The notes: generated by a model from the letters alone, not told the origin. A DNA stretch of 64,000 nt from Lepiota brunneoincarnata (GCA_023014365.1 JAEBUN010000009.1:1302001-1366000), one strand, 5' to 3'. Numbered from the stretch's first letter, positions 20,616 through 32,329 are shown. Made by a program: numbers and translations.

Positions 20616-23016
20616 ATGTCAGTGTCACCACGGAAATCCTCCAGCATCGATAGCGACGGACGGCCTCGTCGCAGAAGTCTCAGTATATTTTTCAGCCAGT
20701 CGCAAATTCCGACTACCCCGCGGGCAGAGTAGGTTCAGAGCTTTCTGAATAACGTCCGAGTTACGATTCTGCTGTCTCAGAAAACCTCCGAAGCTGGATG
20801 AGTTCAGAGTGAACTTTCACTGTAAGTTGAATGTCTCTCGCCAGAGGAGAGACGTTCAATATTGCGCCTATAGTCATCAAAATCGAGGGTATGCCGACGT
20901 CCAGGTTCCAGCAATATAGGATCTCTGTGATGCTTAGAGATCACAAAAAACCCGTTACTAACACTTCCTGGAGGGCATCCAACCCAAAGGGATTTCTCAT
21001 CGAGCAGACACCGAAAACGTGAAATTGTGACCCTTGGAAAACTTTGGATTTGGGCTGATAGGCGACTCCATAGATTCGGGACGAGCGTGCTTTCTAGTGT
21101 CGTCTTTAAAGTGGAAAGTCGCTTCGAGAGGCCGTCGACCATAGGGGAGTCAGATGCGTTTACCATCTCTAACCTAATGAAAGAGCAGAATAGCTGCGGC
21201 CACCGTGGTAGGTTCTTTTCAGGCAGTCCATAACGAGCATTTTTGAAGGTCCCCGATGCTCCACAGAACCAGTCAAAATTCGACTCACCCTAAGACGAAA
21301 AGCAGTGCCTATTTCACTTGAACTGACCGTCAGATCGCTTCCCGTTGCAAAAGACTTAGAGGCCCTTGCTCGAGACCGCCTTCGAGACGATGAGGGGGAA
21401 AACATCGCGAGACTTGTTCACGCAGACTACCCAGAAACAGTTTCAAAGGCGATCAAAGCGCTCGATCACTTTGTCTCCACCTGCATGGATTCTCCGGTAA
21501 ATCATTTAATGATTTATATAAGTCCTTTTCACAATTTCCGAATATCAGATACACGCTTCCTGCCTCGTCGCTTCGGAGCTTGTTCACCAAATGTGGAAGG
21601 TAGACTTGTTCTTTGCTCATTCCCCATTTACTGATGTTTCCTTTTTAGTACACGCAAGAACACAAACGCGAGAAAATGCCATATGCAGTGGAGGACTTCG
21701 CCTGGATGTTTCTGAACGAGGTGACCAAGGAGATGCTGAAAGTCGACCAAGCGCCACGGAAAGAGGCCACGCTTTCTTCTGGACATATCACCCATCTGTT
21801 AACCAGCCTGCTTCGAGGATTTTGGTTGCTGTGTCAACTCCATGAACCCCACGGGTCCAATTTAGGCGAGCTCTAGCAGCAAAGTGCTTGAATCGATCCT
21901 GATACCGTCTTCAGACATCCAACAGCAGATCTTCATCAAGACCGAATTACGCAAGATTGCAAAGTCCTTCCCATACGAGCCAAAGCCAAACACAACAATA
22001 CCGCCCAAACCAGACCTCTGTAAGTAATACCCATTTACAATTATCGGGATTAATTATCACCGTCCTCGGTTTCAGCGCGGTACCCAGAGCTCGCAAAGTT
22101 GAACGAAGTTGGCAATAATTTATCCCGAAATCACCTGGTCAACGACGCCCCCCTGTCCCATAGTTCTACGTTCCAAGAAATTACTCGGTGGCTGGCCGAT
22201 GCCGGGCATCAGGTGTTCTGGCTCCATGGCAAGCCTGAATCGGGTGAGACAAAAAATCAGGCGGTAGCAACACTCTTGGAAGCGTGTGGGAATATGCAAA
22301 TCCCTGTTGCTTACTACTCGTTCGCCTTAGCCTCGCGCTCCAAGGGAGAGGATGACAACAGGGATAGCGAAGAGGGTGCCATGAAAGCCATGCTGGATTC
22401 TCTAATTTGCCAACTTTCCCTCTGCGACGCATCTCTTGCTGATGCCCTCCATCTCGCAATCAAAGAAATTAATGGGTATCATACGAAGGACTCTCACATG
22501 CGGTTTCAAATACTGCTACACGCTCTCTTCTCTTTGAGTTATGCAGACCAGCTCAAGGTACACCCTACACTTCTCCTAATAGACGATCTCGAGCCATCAA
22601 CAGCTGGATTGCCATCAACGGAATATAATCAACTTCTCCAGATCCTCTTCTCCGCTTCCAGAGCTACGCGCCTCTCCTCAGCACCCTCTTCTCCACCGGC
22701 TTCCCCCTCACCAGCATCCTCATCTTCTAGCATCCCAGATGCTCGGCGGAGCTCCCTCCCTTTCCCTCCCTTCCTGCGTATCATTGTCTTTAGTCGTTCT
22801 TTGGGGTTCAACCCCTCCTTTATCGAGCAATTCGCTTACATCCGAGATGGTCATCGGTTTGCGGGCGTACCACGTGCAAATGACCAAGCAGTAAAGCTAT
22901 ATAACAGTGCGGTTGACAGAGGGAATAAAGGGAAGGCGAGAGCTAAAAGCCCGGAAAGAGCGCCGTTGATTACTATTGCAGAGGCCGATTCGCAGGGAGG
23001 GGGAATGCCTACCTAG
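20616..23016 (+). CDS. NACHT-like STAND protein with C2-like N-terminus and degenerate Walker A
   Basis: Layout resembles fungal NLR-like proteins used in self/non-self recognition. The N-terminus is Ser/Arg-rich; a beta-rich C2-like part follows (FIKIEGMPTSRFQQYRISVM, SVLSSVVFKVESRF), then an all-helical stretch (LVASELVHQMWKYTQEHKRE) and a P-loop-like region. Exons join in phase: 20616-20728, from 20781, then after the acceptor near 20873, and on to 22075 with SRYPELAKLNE. The Walker A slot reads GKPESGET, so the conserved Lys of GKS/T is Glu. Walker B looks normal (HPTLLLIDDLEP), and VFSRSL may be sensor 1. The protein stops at 23016 right after the NTPase-like domain with no WD40, TPR or ankyrin repeats. 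It may be a truncated or regulatory relative. Confidence 0.7.
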
Positions 23017-23528
23017 AGGGGTGAGGTTAGAAAGCGTGTGGACTTGTTCTGATACCAATACACTTTATCCTATCGGCCACTTGCAGAGCAACGGCCCTGA
23101 ATTGCGTCGAGTGTATAATAATTCATGTACTTATTGTCGAATTACACCCACCACACGGTGATACGTATCGTTTCCTTTACGATTTTAGCCGGGGGAATGA
23201 CCACTAAAGTACCAAGGGATGCCATCCTGAATGTCTTCTGCGTTAAGGGCAACTGTAGGTCATATGCCCACAGTACCTTTTTCGAGTCATTGGGCATTGG
23301 ATACCAACCACATCCCAATGTCACTTTCCATCATCTTGCTGCGCGACAATCCCTGTGTAGCTTGAGTGGGCCGAATATTACTCTGCGGGGAAACGCAGAG
23401 TGCGCGCCTAACAAATATGACTTGATACGCAATTTATGTAACAGCATGACAACTTCTTAATACCGATCATGGGATGCACAGGATGTCGGCGCCCTACAGA
23501 AGAACTGGCAGCCAACACAAAAATACCT
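23017..23528. other. Intergenic region downstream of STAND gene
   Basis: These 512 bp lie between two convergent genes. Open frames on both strands (23125-23460 plus strand) show no recognisable protein and no repeat units of an NLR C-terminus, so the STAND gene does not obviously continue here. Confidence 0.45.
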
Positions 23529-24069
23529 TTACCCCGTGTCATAGTGATCACAACCCCAAGCCAATACGTTGTACTTGTCAAAGAGCGGATTCGGTTCATA
23601 ATCGATTTCATAGCAGGGATCATACGCACGGTAAAAACTGGGTGGCAGCACAAAGCCTTGCCCTTGCTGCACCGAAAATCAGGACGGACCCTTGTTTCTG
23701 AGAGACAAAATCGGCTTACCATTGTCCGGCAGGGGATTTCGACATGTGTTCACAGGTTACTATCGGTGTCCCAGTATCAAACGACGCCCCGGAGAGTCCT
23801 CGGGAGAGCATTGTGCTTACCACCAACAAGTGGACCGGGTACAGGCGGAGTAATCCAAAGAAGTTGCAATAACGCCTTTGCTTGGGGAGAATCTGGGCTT
23901 AGGGCGGCGGCGCCTAGAGACATACCATTAGAAGTGAAGCAAATAATGGGTGAGAGAGTTGTAGCATACAGCACAGAATATCCCCTGGGCACTTGGCGTC
24001 CGAAGGAAATGCGGCTACAAGAGAGGGACTCAAGAGTGCAAGGACTAGTGCTGAAACGAAGTGAACCAT
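23529..24069 (-). CDS. Class I hydrophobin, five small exons
   Basis: Small secreted protein that self-assembles at air-water interfaces and coats aerial hyphae and fruiting bodies. Exons are 24069-23970, 23913-23821, 23759-23720, 23666-23630 and 23573-23529, every junction GT-AG and in phase. The start is a signal peptide (MVHFVSALVLALLSPSLVAA). The eight-cysteine pattern is complete: AKC, ILCC, GVTC, GQC, ALCC and WGC, that is C, CC, C, C, CC, C. Between the CC and third Cys the family pattern AKALLQLLW...GPLVG appears. It is about 105 residues, and the tail after the last Cys is short (DHYDTG). A Trp replaces the usual Gly in the LLGLLG motif, and Lys-rich QCKGKALCCH is unusual. A long plus-strand frame over 23469-24080 is only its antisense. 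Confidence 0.88.
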
Positions 24070-26453
24070 ATTCGCACTGAGGTGGAAATGATGGGCCCTC
24101 TGGAGAACGGAGGCGCGAAATCCGTCATTAAATATCTCACTGTACGCTGTGAATATAGGATCTGTTCTGGGAATAGCTTGAATGGTGCTAAATAGCTTGG
24201 TGGGGACAAGTAGGGGAAGATGTCTAATAGACCCTAGGCCGCACCGCCGAGAGCCATCATTAGACAACTTTCTTCGACATCAACGTCCTTTCTGGCAGTG
24301 GGATGATATGTTACGATTTCCGTCGTCCAAGAAACGATTTAGGGGAATCAAGCCGAGCAGTGCACTACAGTCTTACTATCCACCGATGGTATCCCTGCAG
24401 CGCAGCGTGAGCAGTTCCTACTAACGATCACCTACAAGCTCAGGCCAGCCATAGTCACCGACGCTACGGGGATTATCATACATGTCCATTTGACCGATAA
24501 ATTGGCTGTGGTAGTCACGCCACATTCCCAGAGGGAAAGAAAGTTCAATAGTGGAAGGGCCGCTAACGAATGACTCAACCTTAAATATTCATCGCTAAAT
24601 TTACATCCGGGTTCCGGCCTACTGCAATACGGCCTACCGGCTGCAATATTTTAATAAGTCCAAGGACTAGTATTAGGCTGTAATGGGGTGGGAGGTGGTA
24701 GCATCTTAATACAGTGGTTCTAGCCAGCAAGATGCAAAAGGGGGAGGGGGCGCAGGGCGCAGAGATCCAGGAAGATCAGGGGAGCTCTCAGGGTTTTGTT
24801 TATGTACAGAATCGCGCGAAGCTGTCTCTAACGCGTAGATCTGATGCGATGGCAAAGGAAGAAATGACATGGAAATATTCGTTCAAAACTACAGGTATTC
24901 CTCAGGGTGGCTGGCAGCGGGATGGTGAGAATGAAAATAAAACGAGAAAGTCTATCATTTCCAATACCATGTATTGTTCCGTGAAGATGAAAATCCTGGT
25001 GAAACCATACTTTCTGTTTGAACACCCTTATGTCACCCTGGAAGACTGCACCCACCACATCACGCTCGGTCGTAATCCTATCGTCAGAGTATCACGACGA
25101 CCATCATCATATAGTGGCGCGTGGCGCCTTTTGTCTCTGTGTGATCGATGGCGTTTCAAGTATTTTGAAAGTGCAGCGCGGAGCCAATGCAAGTATTGTT
25201 GTACTCAATCATGATTGGAGTAAAACTAAAATCGCCTTCGAGCTGAAAGGGCTCAGGTCGGGGAGTTCATCTACGGCGCATGGGTTTACTGGCAGTATCA
25301 TCTGTATCATTCAAGGATTGAAATAGGGACAACGAAATTGCCCGTGAACGGCCATATTTCGCCATCTAACCTTGGTTCCTTGTATGCTCCGTTTCTGCAT
25401 TATGCGACATTGACAGCGTGGATTGTAAGGGCTTAGGATGCATAAAATTGCTTGATGCTTCTCCCCGTTTCATGCCGTGAATATATTTCATAACTGGAGA
25501 GAATAAAGGCAGTTGGAGTATTGGAAAATAGTCATGTCCAGACGCCCTGTGGCGGGGAGTAGCGTCATTCCTTCACGTGGGGTACCCGGGCATGATTGTG
25601 CCCATCAGTCCTTCGTGGTCAGACTTGTTAAAGATTCTGGGGGAGCGACATACAATGATACGGGGAGGCTAACGCCGTATCGGGCTGATGATATGGCATG
25701 GCATAGAAAAGGCCCATCCAGAGTTAATTGCGGCTGTCGTTGCTTTAATTAACTCTGGGAAGGACATCAAACGCCAGTTGCCAAGGCTGCAATTCGAGAG
25801 TATCTGGAGGATCCGGAATCAAAGCGCATTATTTCCATGGCTTGGCCCGAGGTACTCTGACTACCTCCTAATCCGCGCAGTACGTTTCGCTTGTGCCCTT
25901 GCCCTCGTTACTGGTACTTGCGCTTGTGCCTGTTCTCCCAGCCATCACCTCAGCAACTGTCATAAAGGGGAAACTTACTAACTGGCCAATAGTAGAACCA
26001 GGCATACAGCTCGCTCCAGTCTTCGTGAGCTGTGGGAATATCCCTCGACCGAGCCAGTCTCATCAGATGTGAGTGAGTAATTCGACCTTGGGTCGGCTTG
26101 GAAATAGATTGCGGTAGGTGCTAGGGACTTTAAATGATACTTATGGCGAAATGCTCTTTTCTCTGATTTTTTATGGTTGTCCAGTCCCAAAGGGACAACG
26201 TGACTATGTGTTTCTCTGAGCGCTTCCAGTCGTTTACTTGTGATGAAGCGCCGGATCACTCAAATAGGCGAGCAGTTTAGGGATCATCGTGGGTATCCAA
26301 CGCCAAGGGGAAAACAGCTACCCATTACGTGCGGAGGTGATGCCGCCTACACGAGATATGCTAAAGGCGTCCCATCTACCAACCCGAGCCAGAAGTCATA
26401 TTCCCAACATCTGGGATCAGGAATACAGAGATACACCGACAAGGTCTATTCAC
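24070..26453. other. Gene-poor region with possible coding fragments
   Basis: This 2.4-kb region has no gene I can name. The plus strand around 25520-25880 holds protein-like pieces in successive frames (MAWHGIEKAHPELIAAVV, then AKAAIREYLEDPESKRII), which look like remains of one reading frame broken by two shifts. The 166-codon frame at 24714-25214 has no recognisable features. Short imperfect direct repeats of GGCCTAC occur near 24617-24640. The region may contain old gene or transposon debris. Confidence 0.4.
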
Positions 26454-27422
26454 TCATGCTGGCAGCTCGAACTTCTTTCCTTGCAGAACCCTAAGAAAAG
26501 TAAAAAAAAAGTGAAATGAGTACCTGAAGACGTGTATATCCAGTACGACGTACTTTGTGATATATACATAGAAGAAATCAAGATACAGCCCTGTTTGCAC
26601 CAGGCCAGCGGTAACAGCGATAGGATCAACAATGCCGTCCGCAAAGTATCTAGGGATTCCGGGACAGTCACGTGATGTGGTGTGAGTGACGTTTAGACTG
26701 GTATGGCAGGGGGCATACCGGTAAATCCAGTTAGGGATGTAGAGCGCCCTATAGAGACCTAGTGCGGCGAGGTAGTGCGTCGTGATAGTCTCTGCTTCTC
26801 CAGTACGCTGGAGCATGAAGAGCTGGGGAAGGATAGCGACGGACTCGAGGAAGATGGAGAATGACCAGAGAATCTCTGTGAAGTTGAATTTGTAGTTAAA
26901 GATGAGGGCAAGGATAAAGCAAGGGCCAGCGAGGTATTCGACGCGGAAGGTATCGATAGAGGGGTCATGGGTGGGACTGGGGGTAGGGGGATTTAGCTGT
27001 GGGGTATGGGAGGTAGGAGAGAAAAGGAGCTGACCGGTATTTGTATCGCATAATATATAGGGTGTAGCAGCTGCTGGCGATAAAAAAGAGCTTCATGACG
27101 GAATTGTACAGGGAGACATAGCGGTAGAGGAGGTCCAGGTATCGCGTTGCAAACACGGCGACATACAGGGCCTGTGTCTTGAACGAGATACCTGAAATTT
27201 GGGGTATAAGCAGTTTGTATTACACTGAAGCCTCCAGATTTGGCCTGAAGACAGCGACGCAATTAGGACTCACCTCGACAAGAGCGGCTCTTTTGAATTT
27301 TCTGCAGCAATATGAATATGGAAGCTAAATGTGACAAGTCACCTGCGAACGGGGGTGTCAAAACCGATGACAGGGAGCCACAACCGTGCCAGGAGCCCAC
27401 CTAAAAAACGAAAGAGATTCAT
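26454..27422 (-). CDS. ERD2: ER lumen protein-retaining receptor (KDEL/HDEL receptor)
   Basis: Seven-span Golgi receptor that returns HDEL-tagged chaperones to the ER. The model starts at 27422 (MNLFRFL) and joins a short 22-nt first exon to [130 protein letters not shown] and the C-terminal [11 protein letters not shown]. It covers the full length of the family, with all five introns GT-AG and no frame break. The lysine-containing tail needed for COPI return (GKK) is present. Stop TGA at 26454-26456. It sits alone in a gene-poor stretch. Confidence 0.96.
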
Positions 27423-29178
27423 GGTTGCAAGTGAGCCAGAAACCTGGATGTCGTGGAGGGGACGTTGTGACCGTTACTGACGCCAAACGCGATGTCGACG
27501 TGTAGATACATTCCTGCTGAGGTAATCGTTCCCACGCCGTCTCTCTCACACAAACCTGTCCCTCCCTTCCAATCAGCCAACCCCAGAGCAATGCTCATTA
27601 TACCAGGTGAGCGTTCATACCCTTTGCAGTTTTTTCGCAAGGATGTTTTAGTAAAAGGTTCGAATCCATCGACACGTCACAGAGGCTGTGGACCTCCCTG
27701 CGCTAGCCTTTCCATCACAGCGAACCGCTCAGTGTCCATTCACCCGATGAGTTATCTCGAGCTCATGATGGCTCGTCGTAAGGCTGGACAGACATGCACG
27801 ACTCATTGGAATTTCCGGGCTGCAATGGTCTAAAGAGCCACGACCTCGCAGCAAAGGCAGAGTCGCATACTCTCACTCGTGACGCTACCCCGAGGTCGTT
27901 CCATAAGCTGAGCCCAGGCAGAGCACTTCTCGTCGTTTGACTCTGCCTGGGTGGTCATCAGAAGTGGTTATCATCGAACGATACATTGTATCTTGCGCGG
28001 TCAAAAGCACTGGGGCTAAAGGCTCATGCCCACGAGCGTGGTTTCGCGCACAAAATCTGGTCCGCTGTTTGAAAATGGACTGGCTGTGTTCCGGTGATGA
28101 GTCTTCTGCCTTTGGGGACTTATGTCGGATGGAGGGATGAGATCACTTGATCGTCTGCTTTAGCAGCACTGAGCTTTACTCTTGTTCCAGTCTCTAACAT
28201 ATCCACTACAATGCTAATATATTCACTTAACAGGTTTGTGCTTTGAGCAGTCGTCGACACCCGTTGTTCATTCGCTCGTCAACTGGTCTGTATAAAAGAC
28301 ATTGAATGAAGAAAAGCTGAACAGGAACATTCCCATTCGTTACGGCGCCCCTTGTTTGTTCGTACCATGCTGTGCAATGGAATGAGACTTCTACCGGAGC
28401 CAGTTTCACTTTAGGTATCATGCGAAAGCACCCATATTTCCATGGTGCCCCTCTCCCATCCCGCTCTACCGTCAAAGAACAAATATACAAATGGAAGCGG
28501 GCACAAACCCCAGTGTTCGGCTACGCGCCCGTGCCTTCTGCATCCTGACTGGGTAGACGGACGGGGCTCCTGTGTAATTTCCAATCTGGTGTTTATTAAT
28601 ATCAAGGGTACCCCCTTGACCCTTCTTAATCGCGAGGATCTCTTTCTATCGCTTCCTCGTGCCTTCGCGAGACCTCCGGCTCTGACAACGTTTGTTTTAC
28701 GGGCCCCAACTTCCGCTCAACTTGGGACACACAAAGCAACCGCTGACACAAAGCACAGACAATTAGCCGCATGTACCGGATTGTTGTTCCCCGCTGAAGT
28801 GATAGTCGTGGGTGTGGACCTCGGCTTGGTTGCGAATCCATCAATGCAGGTGGGGCGGACATTTGGTCATCCGAATTTAACCGAGGCTCAGGCCAGTCAC
28901 AGACCGAGGCTTTTGACCGATGTCGGATTGACCACACCTGAAACACTCCACAACGTTTGGCGGATGCCTAGGTCGGTATAGTAAATAAGGTAATGAGATT
29001 CATGGACAACAGAACATAACACATAATGGTGATGCATGTGGTATTTCAGGGACACGCAACAACCACAAAAGGGACGATGGGAGGTTCGCCGACAAGAATA
29101 AACTGTCTTTAATGAACTACACAACCAGTTCCACACGTTCGAGGACGAATTAAACCCGTTACTCCTATCCCATCACAT
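27423..29178. other. Gene-poor region
   Basis: 1.76 kb without a recognisable gene. A 179-codon open frame on the plus strand at 28442-28981 has ordinary composition but no motif, signal peptide or coding neighbour frame, and I do not call it. The ERD2 promoter must lie at its left end, and the terminator of the small secreted protein gene at its right. Confidence 0.45.
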
Positions 29179-29469
29179 CTAGAACGAGCCAATGGGCTGG
29201 CAACAACCCCAGCAGCCCTCCGCTCCAGTGGGGGCCTTTCCCTCAGGGCAAACAGGCTTGTCGGGCTGGCACTGTGCAATGCACGGTAAGGAGACGGGCG
29301 CGCAGCAACCCCAGCAGCCCTCATTTCCCGTGGGGGCCTCTCCTGGAGGGCAATTGGGCTTAACGGAGAGGCATTGAGCGGTACAAATAACGTCAGTCGC
29401 AGGCTGAGGGTTGGGAATAGCGCTGGCTCCGATGGCGGCAACGATGACAGTGGCAAGCAAGAATTTCAT
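29179..29469 (-). CDS. Small secreted cysteine-rich protein with duplicated six-Cys module
   Basis: A 96-residue protein encoded in one exon. The signal peptide is MKFLLATVIVAAIGASAIP. The mature part is two tandem copies of the module C-x3-C-x6-C-x12-C-x2-CC, the first from ICTAQC to GCWGCCAPV and the second from PCIAQC to GCWGCCQPI. Both share CPxGxAPTGxEGCWGCC. Family function is not known to me; the form (secreted, Cys-rich, tiny) is that of fungal effector-like or wall-associated proteins. An intron interrupts the 5' UTR (29544-29488, GTATGC...TTTCCAG), and a TATAAAT box precedes it. Stop TAG at 29179-29181. Confidence 0.82.
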   Translation of the reverse strand: MKFLLATVIVAAIGASAIPNPQPATDVICTAQCLSVKPNCPPGEAPTGNEGCWGCCAPVSLPCIAQCQPDKPVCPEGKAPTGAEGCWGCCQPIGSF

Positions 29470-29487
29470 CTTTGAAGAGTGCTGTTT

Positions 29488-29544
29488 CTGGAAATCAGAT
29501 TAGTGTTCTATCATCCGTCGACACGCCAAATGTGAGATGCATAC
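29488..29544 (-). other. 5' UTR intron of the small secreted protein gene
   Basis: On the minus strand it reads GTATGC at the donor, a CTAATCTGAT branch region and TTTCCAG at the acceptor, 57 nt, ending 18 nt before the ATG. Size and signals match other introns in the window. Confidence 0.7.
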
Positions 29545-29612
29545 CAGAAAAGCCGGGTGTAAAAATCAGTTGAGGGCTGAGTGATGTGTTGCTGGCCCGA
29601 CCCAAACCTCAC

Positions 29613-29619
29613 ATTTATA
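29613..29619 (-). promoter_or_regulatory. TATA box of the small secreted protein gene
   Basis: The minus strand reads CTATAAATGTG about 145 bp before the ATG and about 70 bp before the UTR intron. A strong TATA box suits a regulated, highly expressed secreted-protein gene. Confidence 0.6.
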
Positions 29620-31022
29620 GCTGTCGTATGGACCCTCGTTCATCCTAAGCACCACGCCCAGGTCGGGACAAAATCTTCCGGATCTCCCTCCGAGATGGAT
29701 CAGACCGGGCGAATGAATCGTATTTTTGGCAAGAGTTGCATGAGTCACTAGGACGCTCAAGCGTGAGGACCCATCCCACCCAGCATCCCGCTCCGGCCGC
29801 CTTGAATCTGTCGGTCATCAGACGGGGCCAAGCATTCTATGCGATACTTATGGACATATCCTCGGCGACTGCTCCGGTAGGATCGCGAACATAGTACCTC
29901 TTGGACTACGGCTCTATGTTTGATGTAAGGGCACATTACCCCGCTGCTCTCCCATCGTACAGGACTTTACGGCAACATCAAGTCTAGTGCTCAGTGAGAA
30001 ATTATGAGAGGTTATGCCCCCAGCGCCGGACAACCCTTCAGGCCTTGGATAGCTCCAGGAAAAGTTGGCACTTGGTGGGTGAAAGAGGCGTGAAACATAG
30101 AGAATAGGCAATCTTTTTCATACTGTTGGGGGGAGGTTCAGGAGCATTGGCTTGGCCCTGTCTATGGAATTAGGGGAGAAATGATCAGATGGAGTTTTTG
30201 GTTTCCGGTCGACCCGGAAACAGTGACCGGCACGGAAAACCGCGTTATAAAGGACGCCGTCTATGGCCGGGATAATATGATAGGGGAACGAAACGGCGCT
30301 TATGAAGTTCCAATAATAACTGCGCCCCGGACGTTAATGTGTTCCGTCGAGACAGTGGGGACCAGAGGTGGCTTGACCGAGCTCGCTTCAATACCGCTGA
30401 CTCCAGTATTGTTCTCATAGACTACCATGAGTGATCGATCGACCACTGATAGAGCGGTATAGCTCAGGACAATGTTGATGGATATACCTAGCAACCGGAA
30501 TGAAATAATCATAGTGTCGTATCGAATGCTCTGCGCCACCTAACCGAGAAAAAAAGGCTCTGGAGCCTTTCACTGCTGAAATCCGTACGTTTTCCCCACT
30601 TCCTAGCAACGAGGTGGGAGATAAGCTCGACCTTAGAGCCTCAGGGCTGCCGGCGCCTCTTCGGATGGAAGCCTTCAACCGGGATGGGTCGGCCATCAAA
30701 GTCATCTTGGACGCAGCTTCACGAGCGCATCCTGCTCTCCAATCCCTCAAGCAGTCTCTACCCCTCCTGGTCGAACAAGGCCGTAAAATACAGTACGAGT
30801 GTTCCAGTAAAGCACGGAGTCTGACAGGAGACAACTCAGAGCCCCTTGATTATTGGCATCTACTTCATAGGAACTCTATCGGTGGCGAGCTGATGATAGG
30901 ACAAGTTTTTCGATAACTGAAGACAGGACAAGGGCCTGTGGCCTTGTATTAAATACGGTCGGTATTGACGCCACGGTATGTCAGATGCCCATGACATCTA
31001 CGACATCGTGTCCAGCGAGATA
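29620..31022. other. Gene-poor region
   Basis: About 1.4 kb without a recognisable gene. A plus-strand frame at 30614-30916 (includes IKVILDAASRAHPALQSLKQ) looks protein-like with an amphipathic helix, but it lacks neighbours in frame and I cannot assign it. Confidence 0.4.
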
Positions 31023-32329
31023 TTAGCAAACGTTGCCCCTACTAGTTGATCCCGAGATCACCTGGGCGCTCGCGTTCTCGGGAGCGGAGGGGAATGGTCC
31101 TCGTATTGTGCTTAGGTTCCGTCCGGCAGGGACAGAAGCAACAATCTCTCGCGTCCCTTGAGTGGTTAACTCGGAAGGTCGGGGCTCATCAACATTCCAC
31201 CTTAGGCTGCTTAGACGCCGCTCTGTCCCCCTGTCCCATGCCCTATTAATTGAGACACGGTATATCACGAGGAGATAGGCGATGATCTGTGGAAGTTCCC
31301 TTGTTAATTCCCTCTACTCAAGTAATTGAATTCAATACATTTGCTTACCCGAATCTGAGATATAGTCCCCAAGAGGAACAGCGCCCCTGTCGCGAAAGCT
31401 GGAATTTTTTTGCCATTGAGCGAAGTGAAGATAATCGTGGCCAGCGTCCACACAGAGTCAAGCGCAAAAGACTCGATGAGCATCGTAACAACGGTTGTGT
31501 ATTGACGAGCACTTTCGCATTGACCTGAGTGTATGTAAGTGATTCATCGAAGGGGAAGACATAAAGATCCTGTGCACATATTACTTTGTTCCGTCTGTAG
31601 ACCAAGACAATACGTGCAATGATGAGAAAAGTGACTGTGAGGGTGGCCAACAAGTTGAGTGCTTCTGAAGCGGGATTTAAAAAAGAGAGGGCGTGTTCGC
31701 TTGATCCAGGATGAGAGATGATGACTGCCACGGCGATCTGGGCTCCTGTACAAATGGGACACTTAGACAGGTGTCTTCAATTGATCGTGAGGTACCGCTC
31801 ACCCATATATGACAACAAAAAAAGTATCGGCAAAATCACAACGAAAGTGGCATACCGTGACATATTCCAGATGATCCATAACCGCCATATCTAGAAAAAA
31901 AGAAGGATGGTAGATTAGAGGAGCTAACATACGAAACATAACAACTGTTCGTCTTACCTGTATTCCCACTGTGAAACATTCCAATGCAAATGATATGGAC
32001 GCGGCAGCAACCGCTATGGGCAGTCGATCAGCAATAACCGCCTGGTAAACCAACGGTCCACCTGGGTAGTTCCGGTGTTCAATGTACAACAGCTGGGCTA
32101 TTCGGGACCCAATCGCGGCATCGGCGAGTGCAAAAGCCATCACAAGGGACATATGAGTGAGTGTGACCGCATTCTGTCTGCGGCGTTGCGGATCGTCGAG
32201 CTGTTGGTATAATAATCTAGCGCAGAAAGAGTATAGTGCAAATGCAAAGCCAATCAGAGCAGAGCCAACGTTTCCTGTGCCAATGAGCTCGACTCCCTCG
32301 AGTAAGCTGAGCAAATGACGACCTGACAT
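31023..32329 (-). CDS. Seven-span membrane protein of a basidiomycete-expanded family
   Basis: Polytopic plasma-membrane-type protein resembling receptor-like proteins common in Agaricomycetes; the ligand is unknown. It starts at 32329 (MSGRHLLSLLEGVELIGTG). Hydrophobic spans occur around NVGSALIGFAFALYSF, LVMAFALADAAIG, IAVAAASISFALEC, YATFVVILPILFLLSYMG, LLATLTVTFLIIARIVLVY, TMLIESFALDSVWTLATI and FATGALFLLGTISQIR-IIAYLLVIYR. Introns include a GTAAGA...TTTCTAG intron after FTVGIQ (near 31960) and a GTGAGC intron after LLSYMG (near 31800). A Ser/Thr-rich cytosolic tail ends at TAA 31023-31025. A frame change near 31510 is handled by an intron whose exact borders I did not settle. Confidence 0.75.

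Noticed and set aside
21835..21885. Apparent stop and frameshift in the STAND gene
   Set aside because: A short GTGTCA...CTCTAG intron restores frame and joins GFWLL to SKVLESIL.
23469..24080. 203-codon plus-strand frame
   Set aside because: The minus strand of the same interval encodes a hydrophobin with all eight cysteines and five in-phase GT-AG junctions; the plus frame has no motif.
24600..24700. Possible transposon end (repeated GGCCTAC)
   Set aside because: Repeats are short and imperfect, with no terminal inverted repeat pair, target duplication or transposase frame.
27650..27672. GGTTCGAATCC, resembling a tRNA T-loop
   Set aside because: Flanking bases do not form the five-pair T stem, and no anticodon arm or acceptor stem can be drawn upstream.
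28442..28981. 179-codon plus-strand frame
   Set aside because: No recognisable domain, signal peptide, splice context or family feature; probably chance.
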